Shown: in pieces, positions 46,982-57,000 of the stretch
How positions within the stretch are numbered: position 1 is the stretch's first letter
How the letters are laid out: each line of letters starts with the position of its first letter
Assembly (NCBI GenBank): GCA_963848675.1
Contig: CAWKEY010000026.1
Coordinates: forward strand, 62,001 to 126,000
Direction of reading: 5' to 3'
DNA from: CAWKEY01 sp963848675
GTDB taxonomy: Bacteria > Pseudomonadota > Gammaproteobacteria > Methylococcales > Methylomonadaceae
DNA length: 64,000 nt
Notes under the pieces: generated by a model
Told to the model about the DNA's origin: nothing
Database searches by the model: none
Seen by the model: only the letters and a program-made list of their open reading frames with translations
Made by a program: the position numbers and the translations under genes

Positions 46982-47809
46982 CTATTTGCCCGACTTCCAT
47001 CTGCCGGATATATAACCCAATGCCTCCTGAATATTCAGATCGCGAGTTCCACCACCGGTTCTGACAAAAAACTTAGGCGTGCCGCCCTGGTTTAAAAACA
47101 CAGGTCTTGTACAAGGTGAAATTATAAGGCGACAAACCTCTTTATCGTCAATAACATGGAACAGAACATGCACAAAATGACAAAGATCGGCGCCCAGATT
47201 AGTTGAAATAGCTGTCATGATTGTTTGTTCAAAGCCATCCTGATCGGGTCTTTTAAGCGTCTGATAATCTTTTTCCAAGCCGAGAACTTCACCATCATCA
47301 CCAACACCAATCAGCAATGTGCCGCCTTGATGGCTGTTCAAAAAACCGGCCAGGGTTTTTAGCACAACAACTTCAAGAGCGCGATTTATACGCGACTCCA
47401 CCATATCCCAACGCAATGAAGACTTGAACTCCAACAAAGGCCCCTCGCCCTGCCTAATAATTAAAGGCAAATCTTTCTCCAGTTCCAGTTTTAATTGTTC
47501 AATGCGCAATAAACGCTGATGCAAGACTCTGTATAGACTCAAAGACAACAACCCGAGAATTGCGCCGATTTCCGCATAAAACAAGACGAGATTATTGTGC
47601 ACGACTCTGCCCATCAGCGTCTCCTTGACTTGAAGCAGCACATATTCGATTGACGAAAGAGGATCAGCCGACTGATCTTGCGAGCTGATATAGTCATAAC
47701 TCGGAGCCAATACGAAAATGCCGATTAATCCCCCTATAATCGCAGCACCAAGATAAAGTTTTAACTGCTGCCGCCAAAGTTCGATCATCATTAACATGAA
47801 TCTTTTCAT
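46982..47809 (-). CDS. Membrane-anchored AlbA_2 (Schlafen-like) domain protein
   Basis: About 275 residues from ATG 47809 (GGGGAA ribosome binding site); the longer open frame upstream runs through a repeat. Two N-terminal membrane segments (LYLGAAIIGGLIGIFVL and LVLFYAEIGAILGLLSLSLY) are followed by a cytosolic AlbA_2 domain: GEGPLLEFKSSLRWD, TLAGFLNSHQGGTLLIGVGDDGEVLGL, and a C-terminal FFVRTGGGTRDL. AlbA_2 domains occur in putative regulators and in Schlafen-like nucleases. Substrate and role are unknown. Confidence 0.82.
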   Translation of the reverse strand: MKRFMLMMIELWRQQLKLYLGAAIIGGLIGIFVLAPSYDYISSQDQSADPLSSIEYVLLQVKETLMGRVVHNNLVLFYAEIGAILGLLSLSLYRVLHQRLLRIEQLKLELEKDLPLIIRQGEGPLLEFKSSLRWDMVESRINRALEVVVLKTLAGFLNSHQGGTLLIGVGDDGEVLGLEKDYQTLKRPDQDGFEQTIMTAISTNLGADLCHFVHVLFHVIDDKEVCRLIISPCTRPVFLNQGGTPKFFVRTGGGTRDLNIQEALGYISGRWKSGK

Positions 47810-47888
47810 TATTTCCCCGAGAGATATTGTCAAATTTGCTATATAGTGTCTGACCGAAAAAGGCACTAAAGCCGGACGGGGTATGTTA

Positions 47889-47956
47889 CCCCGTCCGCAG
47901 GGTTTCAAATATATTTCAAAGATAGCGGGAGCATCAAAAAGTGCGGGACGGGGTTA
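47889..47956. repeat. 68-bp repeat, right copy flanking the AlbA_2 gene
   Basis: Direct repeat of 46909-46976. A further inverted continuation (ccccgtcccgcgtgggg) follows to 47985, and a partial copy lies near 48408-48440. The 320-base gap 48356-48678 contains only such repeat fragments. Confidence 0.75.
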
Positions 47957-47998
47957 CAAACCCCGTCCCGCGTGGGGTAACACAATAAGGATCATGTT

Positions 47999-48355
47999 AT
48001 GAAAATGTTAGTTTTTTCAATCACTGTCGGTAGCATATTGCTGTATTTTTTGAATATAGCTATATTAAAAACCCCTATCCTCGATCTTGACTGGTCGATT
48101 CATGCCGGCCTGAGATTTTTCACAGGGTTTTTCATCTTGGGCGTTATTTGTTTTTATGCCGAAGCAATTTCGTTTAAAAAAGCAATATATATAACAGCTG
48201 CCGTTGTTTTGACCGATTACCTCTATGATCACTATGCTCAATCCCACAGACTGCAACTTGAAATCATACTACATGGCATGTATATGATTCTGTGGGGCGC
48301 AATTTTAGGCTATCTCACTGCAAAATATATTAAAGAACGCACAAAGCAGCTTTAA
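47999..48355 (+). CDS. Small integral membrane protein of unknown function
   Basis: A 118-residue protein with four predicted membrane segments (LVFSITVGSILLYFLNIAIL; FFTGFFILGVICFYAEAI; AIYITAAVVLTDYLY; GMYMILWGAILGYL) and a basic C-terminus. AT-rich compared with its neighbours. Start at ATG 47999, preceded by AAGGA. No family recognised. Confidence 0.7.
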   Translation: MKMLVFSITVGSILLYFLNIAILKTPILDLDWSIHAGLRFFTGFFILGVICFYAEAISFKKAIYITAAVVLTDYLYDHYAQSHRLQLEIILHGMYMILWGAILGYLTAKYIKERTKQL

Positions 48356-48678
48356 TTTAAAGTTTAGCCATTGGCTATTAAACCCAGCTATTCTTAGCCG
48401 ACTAAAGCCGGACGGGGTTACAAACTCCGTCCGGCATGGCTCAGCAAATATTACAGCCCAGAATTGATGCGCCACCGATCACCCAGAGCCAGCGCGGTAG
48501 GATGAGCTGAACGCAGTGAAGCGCATCAATATCGGCACCCACAACGCCTGCGATTCGGTTCGTACCTCAGCACAACCTACGACCCTGAATTGATGAATTA
48601 CCGTTCTTCCTGAGCCAGTCATAAGATCAAATCAGCGATTTCCTGGAAGGATCTGGCCGGTGCTATTGGTTACATTGT

Positions 48679-48987
48679 TTATGAGAAAAAAGATTTTATC
48701 GACGAGGTTAAGCTGTGCCAGCCCTCTTCCAATTTTGACGAGGCTTCGTTCCATCCCGATTCTAAGGTCTCTTTCACATCATCCCAGGCATCATCGGCTG
48801 TTTCCGCTATTTCCTTGGCCTTGGCTTTGGCTTGAGCTAACTTTGGCTCCAAATCGGCAATCGCGGCGCGAATATCATCAATCGCTTCTTGCGATTCGTC
48901 TTTTGCTTTTTCTTTAAGTGCTTCCAGTTTTGCTTGTTGTTCGTCGATGGAAGCTTGGACTTTTGCTTTCAATTCTTCTTTGTTCAT
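48679..48987 (-). CDS. Coiled-coil stress-type protein
   Basis: About 102 residues from ATG 48987 (MNKEELKAKVQAS), with an AGGAGT ribosome binding site. It is almost entirely charged alpha helix with heptads (KAKAKEIAETADDAWDDVKETLESGWNEA) and no signal peptide. The composition resembles small, abundant stress proteins with apolipoprotein-like helices; no specific family can be claimed. Divergent from the kbp-like gene, so 48988-49214 should contain both promoters. Confidence 0.75.
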   Translation of the reverse strand: MNKEELKAKVQASIDEQQAKLEALKEKAKDESQEAIDDIRAAIADLEPKLAQAKAKAKEIAETADDAWDDVKETLESGWNEASSKLEEGWHSLTSSIKSFFS

Positions 48988-49214
48988 GGCGCTAACTCCT
49001 GTTGAATAAGTGAATAAGGCATCGGAATCTAAATTCATGATATTAAGGCAAAATCTTGAATTTTTCATCGCCACTATAATCTGCTTTAAGCGAGGTTCTT
49101 GCAAGCGTGACGATTTTTAAAATATCTTGACCGTCAGAATTAACAAGGTGTATGGTTCAAAATTCGAAATTTTGTATGCGGATATTTTTTTCTAATCAAT
49201 TAAGGAGTCAGATC

Positions 49215-49658
49215 ATGGGTTTGCTCGACTTTGCTGCATCTATCGGCAGAAAATTATTTGGTGCTGAAGCTGAAGCGTCTACTGTAATAAAAAAACTGGT
49301 TGAAGAAGATAACCCAGGCATCGAGAATTTTCAGGTGGACGTGAAGGATGGCCGTGCTGTCCTGAGCGGTACCGCGAAATCCGCCGAGGCCTTGGAAAAG
49401 GCGGTGCTGATAGTGGGTAATATCCAAGGCATCGAGAAAATCAATATCGATGACATGATTATCGCGGACGGCAGCAGCCTTGCCGGAGAGGATGAGTTTT
49501 ACGCCATCGCAAAAGGCGATACGCTTTGGAAAATCGCCGAGAAAGCTTATGGTAACGGCGCTCACTATCAGAAAATCTTTGAGGCTAATCGCGAAGTCAT
49601 CAAAGACGCGGACAAAATCTTTCCAGGCCAAAAAATCCGTATCCCAAAAAGCCTATAA
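49215..49658 (+). CDS. kbp: BON-LysM protein, potassium-binding Kbp/YgaU-like
   Basis: About 147 residues. ATG 49215 has AAGGAG upstream; an earlier in-frame ATG at 49152 lacks one. BON domain first (NPGIENFQVDVKDGRAVLSGTAKSAEALEKAVLIVGNI), then a LysM domain (YAIAKGDTLWKIAEKAYGNG, IFEANREVI, IFPGQKIRIP). The same two-domain order and length as E. coli Kbp, a cytoplasmic K+-binding protein. Followed 17 bases later by a YidB-like gene. Confidence 0.9.
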   Translation: MGLLDFAASIGRKLFGAEAEASTVIKKLVEEDNPGIENFQVDVKDGRAVLSGTAKSAEALEKAVLIVGNIQGIEKINIDDMIIADGSSLAGEDEFYAIAKGDTLWKIAEKAYGNGAHYQKIFEANREVIKDADKIFPGQKIRIPKSL

Positions 49659-49675
49659 CTCAGGGGGTTGATGTC

Positions 49676-50149
49676 ATGGATATCAATGCAATACTACAGA
49701 GCGGCGCCCGATTATTTCAGGACCAGCTGGACACGGATCGTGACGGTAAAGTAGAAACCGCCGAAATCACTTCGGCCTTGGCGTCGTTACTAGGCAATAA
49801 TCAAGGGCAACTGAACCTATCGTCCGTTATTTCCGGTATGCAAAGCGGTGGCAACAGTGATTTGATGTCATTGGCGGCTTCCTGGCTAGGCAAGGGCGAA
49901 AATGCACCGGTTTCCGGCAATCAACTGGAACAAATTTTCGGCCATGACAAAATTGCCGCGTTCGCCAAGCAGCTGGGCATTAGTGAAACTTCCGCTTTCA
50001 ACGGCTTGCAGGAAGCGGTGCCCACTGTCATCGACAAGGCTTCGCCCGATGGCACGCTGATGGATATTGGGGGGCAGCTATTGAATCGCGTTGGCGGCGT
50101 TGCCGGCGCTATTGACGCCGTCAGCAAACTCTTTGGCGGCACCAAATAA
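49676..50149 (+). CDS. YidB-family (DUF937) protein with an EF-hand-like loop
   Basis: A 157-residue protein. The C-terminal two thirds match YidB/DUF937 (SWLGKGENAPVSGNQLEQIFGHDKI, FAKQLGIS, LMDIGGQLL). Near the N-terminus is DTDRDGKVETAEI, a good calcium-binding EF-hand loop, which is not part of every family member. Likely in one operon with the kbp-like gene. Confidence 0.85.
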   Translation: MDINAILQSGARLFQDQLDTDRDGKVETAEITSALASLLGNNQGQLNLSSVISGMQSGGNSDLMSLAASWLGKGENAPVSGNQLEQIFGHDKIAAFAKQLGISETSAFNGLQEAVPTVIDKASPDGTLMDIGGQLLNRVGGVAGAIDAVSKLFGGTK

Positions 50150-50237
50150 AGTCAACCGAGTTTAGGCGGTTGCTCCGCTATTTTTTTGAAGGCAAAAAAG
50201 CAGGGCGCATTAGCGTGGCATAATGCGCCGTTGGAAT

Positions 50238-50864
50238 CTAAGGAAGGTTCACCGGCGTAAAGAGTACGTCGACCCAGTAGTTGCTGGCGTTATGACTATG
50301 CGTAGGGAAGCCGCCCCCCTGACCATAGACGTATACACCGTTGCCGCCGTCCACGCCATCGCCCAGTGCGTGTAAGGGTCCATTGGTAACTGTTATGTTG
50401 GAAAAGAAACCCTCGGAAACCGAATATTGCCCTTTGCTTGCATAGTAGGAAGCCACATAGGTCACCCCTGCTTTAACAGCGACTGGCGGGTACACTTGAA
50501 TGGTCTGCCAACCCGGCGTCGGCTGCTGCCCCTCGATAGCGGCTCCCATGCCTAGCAATTCGCCAGTCGCACTCCATACATGAACTGTATAGCCACTGTC
50601 AACCGGGACTTCTCGAAAAAAGCGGACAGCGCTAACGCTGCCGTCTACATCGGCGCGGAATTTCACACCTAGTTCCACGGGTTGGCTATCCGACTCTTCA
50701 ACTTTACCGGCAGAGCCCCAGAGTGAGTAACTTTGCGTGTTCGCTCCCTGGGTATCGTCTACGGTCACCTGTGCGTATGGACTGGTAGGTAACAACCCAG
50801 CCAGCAGGACAACACCGGTGAGGCCCAAAGTACTACGATGGGTAAACCATTTTGCATGTTTCAT
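50238..50864 (-). CDS. Secreted DUF4082 domain protein
   Basis: A 208-residue protein with a Sec signal peptide (LGLTGVVLLAGLLPTSPYA). The mature part is a DUF4082 beta-sandwich: SYSLWGSAGKVEESDSQPVELGVKFRADVDGSVSAVRFFR, GYTVHVWSATGELLG, WVDVLFTP. Such domains occur in extracellular and surface proteins; function is unknown. Monocistronic. The 600-base gap upstream (50865-51477) holds no gene apart from the yaiI fragment. Confidence 0.85.
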   Translation of the reverse strand: MKHAKWFTHRSTLGLTGVVLLAGLLPTSPYAQVTVDDTQGANTQSYSLWGSAGKVEESDSQPVELGVKFRADVDGSVSAVRFFREVPVDSGYTVHVWSATGELLGMGAAIEGQQPTPGWQTIQVYPPVAVKAGVTYVASYYASKGQYSVSEGFFSNITVTNGPLHALGDGVDGGNGVYVYGQGGGFPTHSHNASNYWVDVLFTPVNLP

Positions 50865-51304
50865 GAATATTCTCTTTTATTGATATTTTGGTTCAAGATT
50901 ATTGTGCATGTGTAAAGCCCAGTTTTCCAACTTCCTGACGCATGTGAGCGGCCGGCCATAATTACGCCCGTTGACTCCCAAAGTTGCGCAGTGAATTTAG
51001 TCTGTCAACTAACAGGCAAGAAGCGGCTCAGCTCAAAGTTGAAAGCAATCGATTCTGCCTCTGGTGGGATTGACCAATAATCAAGCTCGAAGCTAAAGCC
51101 GCCAGACAGTTCGGATAGTGCGCTTGCTATTGGATACTGTCAAGAATAAGGTGTTTGGAGCTGCTCTGGATTGGCAAGAGTCGATATGGGAGCAAAGCCC
51201 AGGTTGCGACCGACGGCTTCAACTCGCGACGTAGGCGTCGCACCCACTAACGGTACCCAACAAACTGAACAGTTTTACGTTTATTTTTTAGAATGAAGGT
51301 TAAA

Positions 51305-51370
51305 AATGTGCCCCTAAAAATCGATCCAGCGCATTTGCAAAGGTTTGCTTATCCCGCGCAGTCCTAATGC
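51305..51370 (-). pseudogene. 3' fragment of a yaiI-like gene
   Basis: These bases closely match the last 60 or so bases of yaiI at 45731-45796 (shared blocks CTAAAAATCGATCCAGCGCA and TTATCCCG). They encode the C-terminus ALDRFL in the same relative frame, with a different last few codons. Nothing upstream on the minus strand continues the gene. Confidence 0.7.
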
Positions 51371-51477
51371 TGAAGCGCATCGTTCGCGAATAATACGTCA
51401 CGTTCCTCGGCACGGCCTCCTGCACGTTGGGCGCCAGGACAATAATCACAAGCCTGCTCAGATTTTGGTTTCAAAGA

Positions 51478-51948
51478 TTAATTCTCGCGTCCATCTCCCC
51501 ACTTGCTTTTTAAATAATCACGACGAATATCGAATATACGCTCAAGCTTTTCTGCTATCAGTACTGAGTTTATCAAGCGGCCCAGCCAGCCCAAAGGCAT
51601 GGCATAGAACATAATATCTTCAAGTACGATGCCATTTTGTTGTTCCGTCAAACACACTTCATGGCTCCAGAACTTGAACGGGCCAATACGCTGTTCATAG
51701 ACAAATCGCCTGGGTTCGTCGCAGTGACTGACCTCAGACAGCCAGGCCATGGGGATACCGGATACGGCTTTAATGCGGTAGCTGATCATTAAACCGGCAT
51801 AGATTTTTTCCGGCACTTTAGAGGTGATGGTCACATGAAAAAATTCCGGCGTGATGTCATTCAGGTTATAGGGTGATGAGAAAAATTCCCAGGCTTCCTG
51901 AAGCGTTATTGCCAGATGCTGGCGTCGATAGAGATGGTATATTTTCAT
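51478..51948 (-). CDS. SRPBCC-family (START-like) protein
   Basis: A 156-residue cytoplasmic protein with the helix-grip fold of polyketide cyclase/dehydrase-like ligand-binding proteins: LAITLQEAWEFFSSPYNLNDITPEFF at the start and FKFWSHEVCLTEQQNGIVLEDIMFYAMPLGWLGRLIN near the end. Similar proteins are annotated as cyclase/dehydrase or cell-division-associated; the ligand is unknown. Isolated gene. Confidence 0.85.
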   Translation of the reverse strand: MKIYHLYRRQHLAITLQEAWEFFSSPYNLNDITPEFFHVTITSKVPEKIYAGLMISYRIKAVSGIPMAWLSEVSHCDEPRRFVYEQRIGPFKFWSHEVCLTEQQNGIVLEDIMFYAMPLGWLGRLINSVLIAEKLERIFDIRRDYLKSKWGDGREN

Positions 51949-52144
51949 ACGCCTAATTCTGGAGTTATTTTCTTAGCCACATACTGAAATAGATTTTACG
52001 TAACTATTCAGCGTTTTCTCGAAAACCATTTGTGTATTGTCATTTCGAACACTGGGAGAAATCTTAAGCGCTGGAGACTCTGTTCAAGCTTAAGATTCCT
52101 CGCTCTGCTCGGAATGAACTGTGCTTAATGTCAATTTTTTATGA

Positions 52145-52443
52145 TTAAGCATACGCGTTTGAGAAGGGTTTACCACTTTTTATAACTCCAAAAACCTGGC
52201 GAATAAGTTTATGAGCAATCGCTACTTTAATCACCTTTTCAGGTTTGCCTTTCTCTAATAAACGCTCGTAGAGTACTGCACATTGCTGATTTTTGGCTTT
52301 AGCTGTCCAGCTGCATAGGTACAGCATCGACCACAGCCGACTATTGCCTGCTTTGCTAATATGCGCCCGTTCTTTTACGCTGGTTCCCGATTCAAAGGTT
52401 CTTGGGCTCATCCCAAATGTAACTAGTTGGGATGCCGCGCTAC
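52145..52443 (-). mobile_element. IS110-family transposase, C-terminal remnant
   Basis: Carries the C-terminal part of an IS110/IS116-type transposase: ASQLVTFGMSPRTFESGTSV, RAHISKAGNSRLWSMLYL, YERLLEKGKPEKVIKVAIAHKLIRQ. The N-terminal DEDD domain is missing; the coding sequence breaks at about 52443, where the IS30-type sequence begins. Confidence 0.8.
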
Positions 52444-52506
52444 TAAAGCAGAAAAGGGCAAGTTGTGGTAAAAAGCATCGCGAAATACAACTGACGGGAC
52501 TGCTTA

Positions 52507-53217
52507 TGGCTTACACACACCTCACCCTTGAGGATAGAAACTATATCGAAATGCGACTGCACCAGAAAGACTCGCTGAATCAAATTGCACGGGATATGGG
52601 TCGCTCCCAATCGACGCTTAGCCGAGAACTCGCCCGCAACAAGGGGCAGCGCGGCCACCGTTACCAGCAAGCCGACCGGAAGGCCAAGCAACGGCATGCC
52701 GAGAAACCTAAAGCCATCAAGCTGACAACGGAACTGGCGGGCAGCATCACGTCGATGCTGGAGCAGCAGTGGAGTCCCGAACAAATCAGCGGTAGGCTGA
52801 AACAGCAAGGCAAAGCCAGTGTCTGCCATGAAACGATCTACCAGCACATACTCAAGGACAAGCAGGTTGGTGGCAAACTGTACCTGCACCTTCGCCGCCA
52901 CCCGAAGAAATACCGCAAGCGTTATGGCAGCACTACGGGCAGCCGTAACGGCATTCCCAACCGGATTGACATTGCCGAACGTCCTGACGTGGTGAACCAA
53001 CGGGAACGCTTGGTTGACTGGGAAGCAGACACCATGATCGGCAAAGGGCGCCAGGGCGCACTGGTCACTTTGGACGAACGCAAGTCCAAGTTACGCCTTG
53101 CCCCCCGCTGGCAAACAAGACCGCAGAGGCCGTATCGAGCAGTATCATCGCCTTGTTGGGCACCTTCAAAGGCTGGGTACATACCCTCACCTTTGACAAC
53201 GGCAAGGAGTTCGCCCC
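52507..53217 (+). mobile_element. IS30-family transposase, truncated and frameshifted
   Basis: ATG 52507 begins MAYTHLTLEDRNYIEMRL with the IS30 helix-turn-helix (LNQIARDMGRSQSTLSRELARN) and DWEADTMIGKGRQGALVTLDERKS of the DDE core. The frame breaks in the run of six C at about 53101-53106. One base less continues with LANKTAEAVSSSIIALLGTFKGWVHTLTFDNGKEFA. The rest of the catalytic core is missing, as the sequence runs into an unrelated lipoprotein gene at about 53217. Non-functional. Confidence 0.85.
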
Positions 53218-53228
53218 AACACACCATC

Positions 53229-53801
53229 ATGCCAAAGCTACTAACGCTGACCCTGCTGCTATTTCTGGTTGCCTGCACACCGCTGCCCCCTAAAAACAGT
53301 GGCAATATTTGTTCAACTTTTACAGAAAAGGACGATTGGTATGATGATGCCAGACAATCATACGAAAAATGGGGCATACCGATCCCTGTGCAGATGGCCA
53401 TCATGCATCAGGAATCACGCTTTATTGCCGATGCCAAGCCACCCCGCGCCTGGCTGCTGGGCTTTATCCCCTGGTTTAGACCCAGCAATGCTTATGGCTA
53501 TGCTCAAGCCAAAGATGAGACCTGGGACGATTATCTCGATCAAGCCGGCGGCTGGTGGGCTGATCGTGATGATTTTGCAGATGCAGCGGACTTTATCGGC
53601 TGGTACTGCCATATCAGCCACTCAAGACTAGGCATCGCGAAATGGGATGCCAGAAATTTATACCTCGCCTATCATGAAGGCCATGGCGGCTACGCACGCA
53701 AAAGCTATCTACATAAACCCTGGCTCATGCAATTGGCTAACAAAGTCGCCAATCAGGCCAACATTTTCCAAAACCAACTAAACGCCTGTAAGTTGAATTA
53801 G
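53229..53801 (+). CDS. Putative lipoprotein with transglycosylase SLT-like domain
   Basis: A 190-residue lipoprotein from ATG 53229 with signal LLTLTLLLFLVAC (lipobox Cys). The domain begins YEKWGIPIPVQMAIMHQESRF, whose Glu fits the catalytic residue of lytic transglycosylases, and continues YGYAQAKDETWDDYLD, LYLAYHEGHGGYARKSY. The open frame is fused upstream to the IS30 remnant, but that part is not of the gene. An AAGGAG lies about 20 bases upstream inside the IS remnant, so the native ribosome binding site may have been lost. Confidence 0.8.
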   Translation: MPKLLTLTLLLFLVACTPLPPKNSGNICSTFTEKDDWYDDARQSYEKWGIPIPVQMAIMHQESRFIADAKPPRAWLLGFIPWFRPSNAYGYAQAKDETWDDYLDQAGGWWADRDDFADAADFIGWYCHISHSRLGIAKWDARNLYLAYHEGHGGYARKSYLHKPWLMQLANKVANQANIFQNQLNACKLN

Positions 53802-54068
53802 ACGGATTAAGGGCTGGACCAAGGTGCCCTTTGTAAACGTAACAAACCGGGCTTTAAAGATAAGATCAAACTACTTGGAAGCTTCAACAATGAACGAAAA
53901 AACTCCGGACTAGGCTAATCATGCGTTCGCGCCAAAAGTCCTACACCACGCAACGACCCACGGCCAATGCGCGACAATTGCACTCCTTAGTGTCAGAATA
54001 TGTCAGGCAGCAATGACAACTTTTTAGCAAATTATCCGTCAAGCGCATCAATATAAGGAACAGGGAAC

Positions 54069-57000
54069 ATGATCAAAACGGTAAAACAGGCCTGTATTTT
54101 TAATCCGATCATCCGCGATTACCGGATGAGTCAGGCCATAGAAAACCTGGCTGATCTGATTACAGATGAAGGTGATGGACAAGAGTTCTTTTCCAGAAAC
54201 TACGTCACTCAAGGCATGGAACAGCTGTTTCGTGAAGGCATGTTGCGATTATCAGGGCAATCTGATCAAGCGGTTTTTGAACTCACGCAAGCGATGGGTG
54301 GCGGTAAAACCCACATGATGATTGCGTTGGGATTATTGGCAAGACATCCCGAATTGCGTCAGCAAATACTACCGGCAGATCTGGCAGGGCGAATCACAAT
54401 GGGTAAAGCCAGAATTGCAGCGTTCAGCGGCCGGAACAACCCCGACAACTTTATTTGGGGCGATATAGCCACGCAATTAGGCCAGGAAGAAGTCATCAAG
54501 CCGCACTGGATTAACGGCCCTAAAAGTGTCGATCAGGCAAAATGGAAAGCTATTATCGGCAATGAGCCGACCCTAATCATGCTCGATGAATTACCGCCTT
54601 ATCTCGACAATGCCTGTACTCAGGTAATCGGCCAAGGCACACTGGCAACGATGGTGACCTACTCGATCAGTTGTTTATTGAGCGCGGCGCTGGAACTGGA
54701 TAACTGTTGCATTGTCATCGCCAACTTATCTGGCAGTTACACCACGCAAACCAAAGCATTGACGGAAACCATTGCTAACTTACAGCAAGAAACCCGTCGC
54801 CAAGCCAAAACCATCACCCCCGTGCAACTGGCTGGCAACGAGATTTATGAAATTCTCAAAAAACGGCTGATACTCACCCTGCCGGATGACAGTGTGATCA
54901 ATGATGTCGCCGAAGAATACGCCCAGCGTATCAAAGCGGCGACGGATGGCGGCTATATTACCGCCACCAGCATAGAGCAAATCAGCGAACAAGTGCGCGA
55001 AACCTATCCGTTTCATCCTGCCTTTAAACATCTGGTGGCGTTATTTAAAGAAAATGAAGGCTTCCGACAAACACGGGGCTTGATGCAATTTGCCGCACGC
55101 CTACTCAAAAGTGTTGAAGACAGAGCGATTGACGATGTTTTTTTGGTGGGTTCTCAGCATTTAAATATAAATGACCTGGATGTCAAAGATGAAATAGCCA
55201 GGATTGCGCCCTCCTTACAACCTGCCATGAGCCACGATATTGCCGATGGTGGCAGCGCCGTTGCCGAAGCGATTGATGATCAATTGTCCAGTGATGCCGC
55301 GACACAAGTCAGCACCTTATTATTAGCCTCATCGCTCTCCAGGGCGGTCGGAGGCCGTATTGGCTTATCCGAAGGCGAAATCATTGAATTTCTGGCTGCG
55401 CCCAACCGCAAACCGGATGAATTTGTCACCGCTTTGGAAAAGCTAAAAGAACAAGCCTGGTATTTACATCGTGAAGAGCAGCGTTACTTTATTAGAGACA
55501 CCGAAAACCTTTCCCGAAAAATTGAGCGGAATGCGCGTGACATTCCGCGACCTAAAATCGACCAGGCTCTGATCAACCGTTTGACCGGCATACTTCAACC
55601 AGTAAGCAAAGCCGCTTACCAGGAACTGAAGGCTCTGCCCTTGCTGGATGAAATTCGCTTGACGGGAACAAGACTCCTGATTGTGGTGCGTCCCGATGGC
55701 AAACTCCCGCCCCAGCAGCTGAACAACTTTTTCATGTTCCAGCAGGAAAAGAACAACTTACTGGTGCTTTCCGGCCAGGATAGCCATTTTGCCGATGCCG
55801 TCGAAGAACGTCTGCGTGAACTTTATGCAATTGAGCAAATAGTCAAACATCTTAAAGACGGCGATACGCTCTATCAGGAAGCGCGTGAACGTCTGGAAGA
55901 TGCCGAACAACGTTTTATGAAAGCCTTGTCCGGCGCCTATAATCGCATCTATTTCCCTGGTAAAGACGAAAGTACAGGAGAAGACGTGCTGTTAATGGTA
56001 ACCATTGATAATGGTCTCAAGGTTGGAACGGGCGAGCAATCGGCGGAAAAACAGATTGAAGCATTACTCGCGAGTCCGCGTGCCAATTACAAACTGGCTT
56101 TGGATGTCAAAAATGACATCAACAACTATCTGGCGCAGGCAGAAGTCTATCTCTGGCCGGAACGCGACCGCCGCACCCCCTGGAAAGATGTGCTGATGCG
56201 CGCCAAAACCAATGCGGAATGGCCCTGGATGCCGGGCAGCGCCGGTATGGATATGCTCAAAACCGAAGCCTTGAAACAAGGGCGCTGGCGACAAGGTGAA
56301 GATGGCTATATTGAAAAAGGCCCGTTTCCAAAAGAAAAAACCACGTTGAATATTGCTCCGCAAGGCGCCAATAAAGACACCGGCGAATCCATTTTGATGC
56401 TAACCCCCCGGAATTGCGGCGCCAGCCCCATCGTCCACTATTCTCATAATGCCGCTGTCTCAACCGCTGATCCGATCGTTGAAGACCTGGATAATTTTAC
56501 GACTAACGCCGCAAACCTCTATTTTCTGGCAGTCGATAGCGAAGGCAGACATGAAATCGGCGAACCAAAGCGCTGGATCGCTGACTTGGTGATTCGCCAT
56601 CAAATTCATGCCGCGGCCGATAAACGCCGCATAGAACTAAAGTGCTTGCCGAAAGCAGATATTTATTACACCCTGAATGGCAGCAATCCCAAGGAAGGCA
56701 CACGTTATGAAGCGCCATTTGAAATTGGCGAAGAGGCTTACCGGTTACTGGTTTTTGCCAAAGCCGGCGAGGCCACTAAAAACACCGAATTCAGCATACC
56801 GGCCAGCGGTGATAAACGGGTTACTTGTGATGACCATAAACCGGCGCGGCTAGTGGATTCAAAACGCGTCAATCTCGATAACACGGAAAAAGTCTTTGCG
56901 GTAATTAACCGCTTTCGGGAACGCAGCAATACCCTATTAAAAGGTGTGCGCATTCAAATCGGTGAAGGCGAAAATACCGTACAAATACGCTTCCACGAAC

